Assembly: GCA_000380225.1 (NCBI GenBank)
Contig: KB904821.1
Span: 3,269,631-3,333,630 of the forward strand
Direction: 5' to 3'
Origin: a filamentous cyanobacterium ESFC-1
GTDB taxonomy: Bacteria; Cyanobacteriota; Cyanobacteriia; Cyanobacteriales; Spirulinaceae
DNA: 64,000 bases
Made by a program: the position numbers and the translations under genes. Below, in pieces: positions 56,742 to 64,000 of the stretch; within the stretch, counting starts at the first letter, position 1, and each line of letters begins with the position of its first letter. The notes beneath the pieces were generated by a model. That model searched no databases and was not told where the DNA came from. It worked only from the letters and a program-made list of their open reading frames with translations.

Positions 56742-58247
56742 TTACTCCATCCCGTCTTCCATGACCATTTTAATGGCGCTGCGAGTATTCTTTTTAAACT
56801 CCATCACATTAACATGATTTAAAATCGCGATCGCGCAAATCATACCAATCGCTTGTAAGCCAAAAACTAAACCATAAGCCATCACGGGAGCATTAAATAA
56901 AGCATTACCAATATCTAAAACAATTCCCCCGGTTACGGTTGCTAAAGCCCGCGCAATGGCTTGTGCTAAACCCCAAGCCCCGATAAAGGTTCCGGCGGTT
57001 TCGGCGGCGGTTAAATCCAGCATTAAACTAATCGCGCCAGTGGTAGTAATTCCGGTGGCTAAACCGAACATAAATAATGCTGATTTAAACACATTCGCGT
57101 TGTGAGTAAAGCCGGATAAGATAATTAAAACAAAGCAAATTGCGACGAGAGTACAACCTAGACGAGTCGTGTTACGTTTACCTAGTTTGGGAACAATTAA
57201 AAACCCGGTGCTGCTTACACCAATTAACGTCCCCATTCCCCAAAACGCATTCAGTTGAGTGGTTTCGGGGATCGACATATTAAACACATCACCGCCATAA
57301 GGTTCGAGGACGGCTTCTTGCATAAATAAACTCAGGGTCATTACTAACAAGAAACCAAAAAAGATCGCCGTTTGACGACTCGCCGTTAAGACTCGTAAAG
57401 CGCGTTTTAACGTAATGCTATCTTCCCGGTCTTTTACTGATGAGCGTTCCCCATAACGAGAATACTTTTTCTCGATGCCTAAAGTCGCCGCGATCGCCAA
57501 CCCCAAGACAATCAAAGGTACAATCAAAAATAAACTATTAATCGGCGGTTTAATGTTATTTAGGGAAGTCGCGATCGCATCCTCTCCGGTCAAAAAGCGA
57601 CTGCTAACATTCAATCCCAAAGTAACGCCACTTTGCTGTACTTGTTGAAGCAAAACGCCGCCACTAATCCCCCCAATCACAATCCCCACCATCAACAAAG
57701 ACCAAGCCGTCCCGACAATTTTTGAGCGATTATCTTCGTCGGAAACATCCACTAATAACGCCGCAAAAGGAGTTGAACTGGCACTCAAAGCCAAGCCATA
57801 CAACACAAAAACCGCGCCCAAAAGTGCTGTCCAACCTATCGTTTGGGTTGTCCAAGCCCAACTCCCCATTTCGCGCACGACACCCCCCAATTGCCACATC
57901 ACTTGCACCGCACAAAACACAATCAAACCGAATAAAGCCGTCCCCAACCAAACGTAACCGGTGCGATGTAAACCGAAAATGGGTTTTGCGTCGGACATTT
58001 GCCCAAACCAAACTCTAGCTGGGGCTACAAATTGATGTAATGCTAAAGTTCCTGCGGCAATGGTAGCCGGAATCCCCAACTCGCTAATCATCACCCGATT
58101 GAGTACCCCCAGCGTCAGGACAGACATAATCCCCAATCCCATCTGAAATAAGCCCAAACGAAACATCACCGGGAGTTTCACCCTGGGTAATGTCGTTTCT
58201 GGAGAAGTCTTTTCTGTAAAGTCGTTGGTTAAATTGCTACTAGCCAT
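56742..58247 (-). CDS. PucC/BCH-family major facilitator protein
   Basis: 501-aa protein with about 12 transmembrane helices. The N-terminal landmark LPVMFRLGLFQMGLGIMSVL then LNRVMISELGIPATIAAG and FVAPARVWFGQMSDA identifies the BCH/PucC family, which delivers or assembles chlorophyll and related pigment-protein complexes in phototrophs. The exact cargo is not predictable. The ATG at 58247 (MASSN) is preferred to 58277. Confidence 0.93.
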   Translation of the reverse strand: MASSNLTNDFTEKTSPETTLPRVKLPVMFRLGLFQMGLGIMSVLTLGVLNRVMISELGIPATIAAGTLALHQFVAPARVWFGQMSDAKPIFGLHRTGYVWLGTALFGLIVFCAVQVMWQLGGVVREMGSWAWTTQTIGWTALLGAVFVLYGLALSASSTPFAALLVDVSDEDNRSKIVGTAWSLLMVGIVIGGISGGVLLQQVQQSGVTLGLNVSSRFLTGEDAIATSLNNIKPPINSLFLIVPLIVLGLAIAATLGIEKKYSRYGERSSVKDREDSITLKRALRVLTASRQTAIFFGFLLVMTLSLFMQEAVLEPYGGDVFNMSIPETTQLNAFWGMGTLIGVSSTGFLIVPKLGKRNTTRLGCTLVAICFVLIILSGFTHNANVFKSALFMFGLATGITTTGAISLMLDLTAAETAGTFIGAWGLAQAIARALATVTGGIVLDIGNALFNAPVMAYGLVFGLQAIGMICAIAILNHVNVMEFKKNTRSAIKMVMEDGME

Positions 58248-58374
58248 AATGTTTGCAATGCGATCGCGATTTCTCAATGTATCTTAAAAGCTATTATCTT
58301 ATCCCGGAAACCCCCCACTCTCCCGCCTTTCTCGCTAACCTAGAAGTATTGTAAAGAACTATTAAGAAACAAAT

Positions 58375-59322
58375 ATGCAAACCACACAACTCGGCAATAC
58401 CAACGTCACCGTGAATACCCTCGGAATTGGCACATGGTCGTGGGGAGATAAGCTATTTTGGGGATATGGCGACAAATACGGCCCCGAACAAGTCAAAGCG
58501 GCATTTAACGCCACTCTTGATGCAGGTGTTACCTTCTTCGATACGGCTGAAGTCTACGGTTTAGGGGAATCAGAAACCCTACTGGGACAATTTATCAAAG
58601 AACGCGGTCAACCCGTTGATATTGCCACCAAATACGGCCCAGCCCCCTGGCGTTTTGGAGGGGATGCAGTCAAGGAAGCGGTTGCAGGTAGCCTCAAACG
58701 CCTGCAAATGGGTCATATTGCCCTGTACCAAGTCCATTGGCCGTTTACCTTCTTTATGGGTCAAGAAACCCTGCTGAATGCCCTTGCAGACGAGGTACAA
58801 GCCGGACGCATCGGTGCAATTGGGATCAGTAATTACGACGCAAAGCAAATGCGAGAAGCCCACGATATCCTAGCCAAACGGGACATCCCCCTCGCGGTGA
58901 ATCAAATGCAATATTCCCTACTGCACCGCAACATTGAAAGTAATAATGTCCTCAAAACGGCTCGTGAGTTAAATATTACCATCCTCGCTTACAGTCCCCT
59001 CGCTCAAGGCTTGCTCACCGGGAAGTATAACCCAGAAAACCCCCCAAAACCGGAAGGTGCGCGGGCCCTCGACTCCCGTTTTAGTTCCCAAGGTTTACAG
59101 AAAATTGCCCCGGTGTTGAATTTATTAACTCAATTAGGGGAAAAATACGGTAAAACTCAAGCTCAAGTTGCCTTAAATTGGCTGATTGCTCAAGGTAATG
59201 TAATTCCGATTCCTGGGGCTAAAAATGCTCAACAAGCGGCCCAAAATGCCGGGGCTTTGAATTGGAGTTTAACGCCAGAAGAAGTGCAGAAGTTAGATAA
59301 TGCAACACAAGCTTGGCTGTAG
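58375..59322 (+). CDS. Aldo/keto reductase
   Basis: 315-aa TIM-barrel NADPH-dependent oxidoreductase. The catalytic tetrad is Asp56 (FFDTAEVYG), Tyr61, Lys86 (ATKYGP) and His121 (YQVHWP). ILAYSPLAQGLLTGKYNP and IPIPGAKNAQQAAQNAGAL form the nicotinamide-binding part. The substrate is unknown. Divergent from the PucC-family gene with 127 bases between them. Confidence 0.93.
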   Translation: MQTTQLGNTNVTVNTLGIGTWSWGDKLFWGYGDKYGPEQVKAAFNATLDAGVTFFDTAEVYGLGESETLLGQFIKERGQPVDIATKYGPAPWRFGGDAVKEAVAGSLKRLQMGHIALYQVHWPFTFFMGQETLLNALADEVQAGRIGAIGISNYDAKQMREAHDILAKRDIPLAVNQMQYSLLHRNIESNNVLKTARELNITILAYSPLAQGLLTGKYNPENPPKPEGARALDSRFSSQGLQKIAPVLNLLTQLGEKYGKTQAQVALNWLIAQGNVIPIPGAKNAQQAAQNAGALNWSLTPEEVQKLDNATQAWL

Positions 59323-59324
59323 TT

Positions 59325-59357
59325 TCAGTAATCAGTAATCAGTAATCAGTTATCAGT
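59325..59357. repeat. Heptanucleotide repeat (STRR type)
   Basis: TCAGTAA heptamers, about four and a half units, directly after the aldo/keto reductase stop. A second degenerate GTTGTTG-type tract lies near 59396-59430. Confidence 0.85.
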
Positions 59358-59525
59358 GTCTAGGGAGAAAGTTGGTTAGAGGATTAACGGGTCGCGTGTT
59401 GCTTGTTGTTGGTTGTTTGTTGTTTGGTCTAGCATGATAGTGGGAAGTATGGTTCCCCAGTAATAAAAAGATGAGCTTTAGATAAAATATTAGACTAAGT
59501 TAAGTATTGATTTGGGGAATTATCT

Positions 59526-59942
59526 TTGTCTGCTAGAGACCGTTTCCATAATATTGTCAAAATAGCACTTACAAAAGAACAGTGGGTTATTACCCAAGAC
59601 CCCTTGACTTTTAAATACGGAAAAGTTGATTTTCAAGTTGATTTGGGTGCAGAAAAATTACTGGCTGCTGAACGAGAAAATGAAAAAATTGCTATTGAAA
59701 TTAAAAGCTTTCTCAATCCTTCTGCGATTACAGATTTTTAGGCAGCACTAGGACAATTTCTCAGCTACCGTTTGGCATTAGAAAGCATTGACCCAGATCG
59801 TACTCTATATTTAGCTATTCCTTTAGAAAGTTATCAAACATTCTTTCAACTAGATTTTACTCAAATAGCGATTCAAAAATATCAAGTACTTTTAATTGTT
59901 TACGATCCAGTCAAGGAGATCATTACAAAATGGATAAAGTAG
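59526..59942 (+). pseudogene. xisH: XisH with an in-frame stop codon
   Basis: XisH, originally described as one of the fdxN-element excision control proteins, has a nuclease-like fold. The frame runs SARDRFHNIVKIALTKEQW..KIAIEIKSFLNPSAITDF and meets TAG at 59739-59741, where homologues continue. After the stop the same frame proceeds through AALGQFLSYRLALESIDPDR to TAG at 59940-59942, overlapping the xisI start by 13 bases. Readthrough would give about 138 aa; without it the protein is truncated at 71 aa. The start appears to be TTG. Confidence 0.85.
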
Positions 59943-60271
59943 AACAGTATCGAAGCGCGATCCAAAATCTTCTTACTCGCTATGCCAAACAAAACTATTA
60001 TCCGTCAACTTCTGAAATTGAAACGCAACTGATTTTTGATACCCAACGGGATCATTATCAATGGATGGACGTAGGCTGGCAAGAGCTAAATCGAATTTAT
60101 CGATCGATTGTTCATTTTGATATTAAAGACGGGAAAATTTGGTTACAACAAAATCTTACAGATTGGAATCCTGCCGAAGAATTAGTGGCAATGGGAATTC
60201 CTCGCGAGGATATTGTTCTGGGTTTACATCCTCCCTATAAGCGTCCTTATACAGATTATGGTGTAGCTTAG
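59930..60271 (+). CDS. xisI: XisI family protein
   Basis: 113-aa XisI protein, complete: MDKVEQYRSAIQNLLTRYAK, DHYQWMDVGWQELNRIYRSI, LVAMGIPREDIVLGLHPPYK and the typical YTDYGVA ending. XisH and XisI are usually encoded as an overlapping pair, often outside fdxN elements and with unknown roles. Here xisI is intact although its partner carries a stop. The overlap implies translational coupling. Confidence 0.95.
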   Translation: MDKVEQYRSAIQNLLTRYAKQNYYPSTSEIETQLIFDTQRDHYQWMDVGWQELNRIYRSIVHFDIKDGKIWLQQNLTDWNPAEELVAMGIPREDIVLGLHPPYKRPYTDYGVA

Positions 60272-60398
60272 ATAGAGCGATCGCGCTATCAAATTGTAAT
60301 TTCTAAGGTGAAGATTGGGCAAGGAAACCTTACCCCGACAAGCGAATTTATTATCACAAAATAACCAATAACCAACAACCAATAACTAAAGACAATAA

Positions 60399-61022
60399 CT
60401 AAAGACAAACCCCTAAATTACTGCCTGTATCGGGAAAACCATTACTCATCCAACCGACAACGGGGGAATTTAATTTTACCCATTCGCGACCCATTGCGTC
60501 TAACCGCGTTTGAGAAGGATTGATGCGGACAATTTCACCAAATAGTACACCCCCGACTCGTTCGGAATTAAGATTAGGATTAGCGCGGACGGCTACACCT
60601 TCGCCTTCATCGTAAATGACGCGACGACATAACCCCGAATTGGCTTGCATGGTTTGAGGAGAGGGGGGTTTGGAGGGACGAGGGGAAGGGGGTGTAGAGG
60701 CTGTAGGGGGATTGTTGCAGGATGTGAGGTCTTGGGTACGGACAAATCCGGTTTGATTGGTGGTGAGCGATCGCACTGCAATCCAACCATCATTTTTGTT
60801 TTCTTCTTGTAAGGCTACTCTACCATTGGCGGCGATCGATTCAATGGGATTGGCTTCAGAACGATTGCTGAAAAGAAAGGTAGAACGATTGACAGCCCGA
60901 CATTGACCTCTTATGCTTTGGGCAATTTGAGGTGGAGTAATCTGGGCGATCGCGTCTCCTGATACCATTAAAATTAAGGTAATTCCCAGAAAAAACGGGA
61001 ATTTAGCCAGTTTATTCTTCAT
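60399..61022 (-). CDS. Exported SH3-domain protein
   Basis: 207 aa with a signal peptide (FPFFLGITLILMVSGDAIAQ) and two bacterial SH3-like units: CRAVNRSTFLFSNRSEAN..DGWIAVRSL and AVRANPNLNSERVGGVLF..REWVKLNS, joined by a Pro/Ser-rich linker (about 107-128). Each unit is flanked by Cys that may form disulphides. Such domains often bind cell wall. No catalytic domain is present. Confidence 0.85.
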   Translation of the reverse strand: MKNKLAKFPFFLGITLILMVSGDAIAQITPPQIAQSIRGQCRAVNRSTFLFSNRSEANPIESIAANGRVALQEENKNDGWIAVRSLTTNQTGFVRTQDLTSCNNPPTASTPPSPRPSKPPSPQTMQANSGLCRRVIYDEGEGVAVRANPNLNSERVGGVLFGEIVRINPSQTRLDAMGREWVKLNSPVVGWMSNGFPDTGSNLGVCL

Positions 61023-61224
61023 ATTTTCAACTCCTCTTGGTAATACACCGATTGTTTAGTTTTAGCGAATCAAGATTAATCTGAAAAAGGCCGTCCGGGG
61101 TTATGTTAAGAAAGTTAGCTAAATCTAAAGCTTGATTGCAATTCTATCCTTTTGGCTTCAGTTTCTAAAAATCGGGTGGTAACTTACAAAAGCACGCAGT
61201 TTTTACCTTTCCCGATTTTGTTTT

Positions 61225-61401
61225 ATGTATAATCGCAATTCTCACAAAGATTTACTCGGTGCAGGCTTAACGGCTGCTTTGAGTGCTGGAGTTGTTACAT
61301 CTTTTGCAGTAAGCCAAGGTCAACATCCCTTAGTCGCGATCGCAATTACCTCAATTGTCACGGGTTTCGCAATTTTGTGCCGAATTGCAGGTATTGCCTA
61401 A
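61225..61401 (+). CDS. Short membrane protein of unknown function
   Basis: 58-aa protein: MYNRNSHKDLLGAGLTAALS, then AGVVTSFAVSQGQHPLVAIA and a hydrophobic tail ending AILCRIAGIA. Two short hydrophobic segments suggest a small hairpin membrane protein. It is too short for standard ORF cut-offs; an A/T-rich leader precedes it and no Shine-Dalgarno site is clear. No family is recognised. Confidence 0.55.
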   Translation: MYNRNSHKDLLGAGLTAALSAGVVTSFAVSQGQHPLVAIAITSIVTGFAILCRIAGIA

Positions 61402-61523
61402 TAATTTAACTCTCAGAGTAGACAAAATCGCTGCGAATCTTTAAACTTGTAGGCAAAAAGATCGCGCATTGCTGGGATAATCGGCGTAAAGTCGCGACGA
61501 TCGCGCTAGAACTTACAAATAAC

Positions 61524-62498
61524 ATGAAACGCATCGCCTCAAATCCTTTGTCTACTCGTCTTAAAATGCGGTTCTCGACGCGAAACAACCGCCCAACCGA
61601 ACCCATAGCGCGATCGCGATTGAGTTGGCTGTGGCGGGTATTCTGGGGCTGTTTGGGGGCGATCGCCATAGTGGGAACAGTCCACGCACAACAACTGGGC
61701 GATCGCGGGGACGAAGTGACTCGCTTGCAAATGCGTTTACAGGTTTTGGGTTACTCCCAAGTCGCACCCACTGGAGTTTACGATCCGGTGACTCAGCAAG
61801 CCGTTCGCGAGTTTCAACTCAGTCACGGTTTAGCGGTAGATGGTGTTGTGGGGTCGCAGACGCGATCGCTTTTGTTTGATGATGTAAATCCCGGTTTTGT
61901 CCCCACCGCGAATCAAAACTCGGTTTCTTCAAGGGCTGTGTTTCCCCCAGAAGGAAATGTGAATCCTGCCAATAACGCTAATAACGCGATCGCGCAAAAC
62001 TTTTTTGATCCATTTTTGAATCAAAATCGCTTTTTTAATAATCGCCCGACTTTACGATTTGGAGACGAAGGATCGACGGTACGTTATTTACAAAGCTTAT
62101 TGAGAAATCAAGGTTATTTCATTGATGTAGATGGCGTTTTTGGTTCTCAAACTCAAGATAGGGTTAGAAGGTTTCAGACTTCGAGAGGATTAAGAGCAGA
62201 TGGAGTAGTGGGATCGCAAACCTGGGCTGCTTTAGAAGGTGGCACATCACCATCCCCCCGTCCACCGCAAGCCTCAAACCTTCGTTATGTTGTCGTTGTT
62301 CCAGGTGATAATAGAGTGCTACAACGACTACAGCAACGATATTTTAATGATGCCCGCCTTAGAAGTGATTTTAGTTTGATGCGAAATCGACTAGGACTGT
62401 ATATAGAAGCAGGGAGGTTTGGTAGTCGCGAAGTGGCCGAAAGCCGTTCCTATCTATTGCGATCGCAAGGTTTTGATGCCAGAGTGATCTATGATTAG
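61524..62498 (+). CDS. Two-module peptidoglycan-binding protein with SPOR-like end
   Basis: 324 aa. A hydrophobic segment (about 33-54, WLWRVFWGCLGAIAIVGTVHA) ends at a possible cleavage site AQQ; two PG_binding_1 modules follow (GDRGDEVTRLQMRLQVLGYS; GDEGSTVRYLQSLLRNQGYF). The last about 75 residues (RYVVVVPGDNRVLQRLQQRY..YLLRSQGFDARVIYD) resemble a SPOR domain that binds denuded septal glycan. A cell-wall or division-related role is inferred. Confidence 0.83.
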   Translation: MKRIASNPLSTRLKMRFSTRNNRPTEPIARSRLSWLWRVFWGCLGAIAIVGTVHAQQLGDRGDEVTRLQMRLQVLGYSQVAPTGVYDPVTQQAVREFQLSHGLAVDGVVGSQTRSLLFDDVNPGFVPTANQNSVSSRAVFPPEGNVNPANNANNAIAQNFFDPFLNQNRFFNNRPTLRFGDEGSTVRYLQSLLRNQGYFIDVDGVFGSQTQDRVRRFQTSRGLRADGVVGSQTWAALEGGTSPSPRPPQASNLRYVVVVPGDNRVLQRLQQRYFNDARLRSDFSLMRNRLGLYIEAGRFGSREVAESRSYLLRSQGFDARVIYD

Positions 62499-62600
62499 AT
62501 AAAATCTTGCTTGGTAATCGGCCACCTTGAGCAAGCTTTGGTAAAATTGCGGCATTAGTCAGCTATTTAAACCTCTAAATCGAACTATCGAGACATTGAT

Positions 62601-63422
62601 ATGGAAACATTAGCCTATTCTCAAATCGCCCTCTCTTACGAGGAAGCACAAGAGGGCTATGAAGAAGTCATCGAACTTCCCGCAGTCAGCGTCAAAACTT
62701 GGTGGAAGCGAGGTCAGTGTTGTGCTTTGGCTTTGGGGACGGTGGCTGTCGGATTAGTGGGAACCACTACCAATGCCTTAGCGTTACTGAAACAAGGCGA
62801 TCGCGGTGCAGAAGTGACGCGAGTGCAACAACGGCTGCAACGGTTGGATTATTTTGAAGAACAACCTACGGGCTATTTTGGGGATATTACAGAAAATGCC
62901 CTGAAACGCTTTCAACGCGATCGCGGCCTCAAACCCGATGGTATTTTGGGCCCAAACACAGAAGCGGCGTTATTTGGCGAAAGTCAGCCTAATAGCGATT
63001 CTCCCTTCAACAATAGCGGCTTTAGTCAGGCCGACAGCGATTCCCCCTTCAACAATAGCGGCTTTTTAAGTGGCGATCGCGAAAGTTCTGCCCCCGTTGC
63101 GACGGCTGAACCCCAAGCAACAGCAACCGCAGAAGTCGAAGTAGATTCTCAAGCAACTGCCCGTTTATTAAAACTGCGGGACAAGGGCGATCGCGTCAGA
63201 CAACTGCAAATCCGCCTGGAAAAAGCGGGTTTCTCCCCAGGGGAAGCGGATGGTATTTTCGGGGAACAAACCCGTGAAGCGGTCTTAGGGTTCCAGCGAT
63301 CGCGAGGTTTGACGGTAGATGGTATTGCCGGCCGCGAAACTTTATCGGCGTTAGCAACCGAAGTGTCCGATTCTAATACCGAATCCCAACGCCTCTACAC
63401 CGTTACGGTCAAAAGTTCTTAA
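62601..63422 (+). CDS. Two-module peptidoglycan-binding protein
   Basis: 273 aa. The N-terminus METLAYSQIALSYE mirrors MESLAYSQLAFAYE of the protein at 26915, and a transmembrane segment follows (about 45-66, ALALGTVAVGLVGTTTNALA). Two PG_binding_1 modules (QGDRGAEVTRVQQRLQRLDY; GDRVRQLQIRLEKAGFS) flank a linker containing a short duplication (DSPFNNSGF twice). No enzyme domain. It is 102 bases downstream of a related protein, forming a wall-binding gene pair. Confidence 0.87.
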   Translation: METLAYSQIALSYEEAQEGYEEVIELPAVSVKTWWKRGQCCALALGTVAVGLVGTTTNALALLKQGDRGAEVTRVQQRLQRLDYFEEQPTGYFGDITENALKRFQRDRGLKPDGILGPNTEAALFGESQPNSDSPFNNSGFSQADSDSPFNNSGFLSGDRESSAPVATAEPQATATAEVEVDSQATARLLKLRDKGDRVRQLQIRLEKAGFSPGEADGIFGEQTREAVLGFQRSRGLTVDGIAGRETLSALATEVSDSNTESQRLYTVTVKSS

Positions 63423-63441
63423 CCCCTCTATTTTGAAAACG

Positions 63442-63538
63442 GTAAGCCCCTCGCCCGTTAATAAAAAGTCGCTCCTCTCTCATCCCCCCTCAACGTAGGG
63501 GGGAACGAGGGGGGTGGAGAGGGGTTTGGGGTGAGGGC
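63442..63538 (-). repeat. CCCTCACCCC hairpin repeat split by a small insert
   Basis: The usual TAAGCCCCTCGCCCGT is separated from TGGAGAGGGGTTTGGGGTGA by about 55 bases that contain another hairpin, CCCCCCT-CAACGT-AGGGGGG (63484-63503). The insert recalls the nested insertions elsewhere in this window. Confidence 0.75.
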
Positions 63539-63561
63539 AAAAGCTGGATTGCGGTTATAGA

Positions 63562-64000
63562 TTATTCTCCCAACGACTGAGGCAGAACTAAATTCAGCAA
63601 AACCCCCACAATGCCGCACAAGCCAATCCCTTCTAAGGCAAACTCTCCGGCTTCGAGGGCTAATCCCCCCACACCGAAAATTAAAATCACCGCCACAATA
63701 ATTAAATTGCGCGGCTGCATCAAATCCCGTCCCGACTGCACCAAACTATTAATCCCCACGACGACAATTGTGCCGAACAAAATCACCAAAATGCCGCCCA
63801 TTGCCGGACTCGGAATCGTGCGGATAAATGCGCCTAACTTGCTCACAAACGCCAAAATAACCGCAATAATCGCCGCCCAGGTCATAATTGCGCCGTTAAA
63901 GCTTTTAGTCAGCGCCACCGCCCCGGTTACTTCCGAATAAGTCGTATTAGGCGGCCCTCCTAGAAAAGCAGCGAGGGAGGTCGCCAAACCATCCCCAAGG
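63562..64000 (-). CDS. Uracil/xanthine permease (NCS2), C-terminal part
   Basis: C-terminal about 146 codons of a nucleobase-cation symporter; the gene continues past the right edge. GLATSLAAFLGGPPNTTYSE is the conserved motif that lines the substrate site of UraA-type permeases, and four or more hydrophobic helices follow (ILVILFGTIVVVGINSLV; LIIVAVILIFGVGGLAL). The substrate (uracil versus xanthine/urate) cannot be settled from this portion. Confidence 0.9.
   Translation of the reverse strand, partial: LGDGLATSLAAFLGGPPNTTYSEVTGAVALTKSFNGAIMTWAAIIAVILAFVSKLGAFIRTIPSPAMGGILVILFGTIVVVGINSLVQSGRDLMQPRNLIIVAVILIFGVGGLALEAGEFALEGIGLCGIVGVLLNLVLPQSLGE

Overview
The window is chromosomal DNA from a cyanobacterium. 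The HIP1 octamer GCGATCGC and close variants recur in genes and spacers throughout. Gene content agrees: sigF-type and sigC-type sigma factors, HemJ, a cyanobacterial-type 4-hydroxyphenylpyruvate dioxygenase, a PucC/BCH-family transporter, SLH/OprB iron-uptake porins, DUF1816, DUF4359, XisH/XisI and many Uma2 proteins. Heptanucleotide tandem repeats, hairpin repeats and a TnpB element suggest a repeat-rich, probably filamentous genome; the genus cannot be read from the sequence.

Layout. 1-6.5 kb: HU with a clean terminator, a lipoprotein, hemJ, a repeat-filled spacer, a small secreted protein, then hppD (-) and trpD (+) diverging. 6.5-15.6 kb: sigF, two enzymes, a Ser/Thr kinase-like TPR protein with a degenerate catalytic site, a GT4 glycosyltransferase and small conserved proteins (cupin, YciI, DUF924, DUF4359). 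15.9-23.9 kb: MscS channel, nucleotidyltransferase-fold protein, JmjC/cupin protein, CNNM/HlyC-type membrane protein, tRNA with CAT anticodon, pyrE. 24-28.3 kb: a two-gene unit joining a substrate-binding lipoprotein to a sensor histidine kinase (ATGA overlap), then a multi-repeat peptidoglycan-binding protein. 28.4-35.6 kb: housekeeping genes sigC-type, carA, a STAS anti-anti-sigma factor, mrnC, rlmB, DUF1816, an alpha/beta hydrolase and isoaspartyl peptidase.

35.7-46.2 kb is accessory: Uma2 genes and remnants, a broken TnpB element, a short DUF2256 gene, an OmpR-type response regulator, and a 1547-residue protein with DUF4114, a subtilisin domain, duplicated beta-rich modules and a C-terminal M23/LytM peptidase domain. 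46.3-54.2 kb: a predicted alpha/alpha-barrel protein, a secreted protein with an extreme poly-Asp tail, and two tandem iron-uptake porins. 54.5-64 kb: a MITE-like element beside a truncated Uma2 gene, inositol monophosphatase, PucC-family transporter, aldo/keto reductase, xisH (with an in-frame stop) and xisI, an SH3 protein, two more peptidoglycan-binding-repeat proteins and the C-terminal part of a uracil/xanthine permease running off the right edge.

The best candidates for undescribed biology are the substrate-binding lipoprotein/histidine kinase pair, the S8-M23 double-protease protein, the HRS/DFA pseudokinase-TPR protein and the short hairpin elements that move through this genome. All functions are read from sequence features and family knowledge only; no searches were run.
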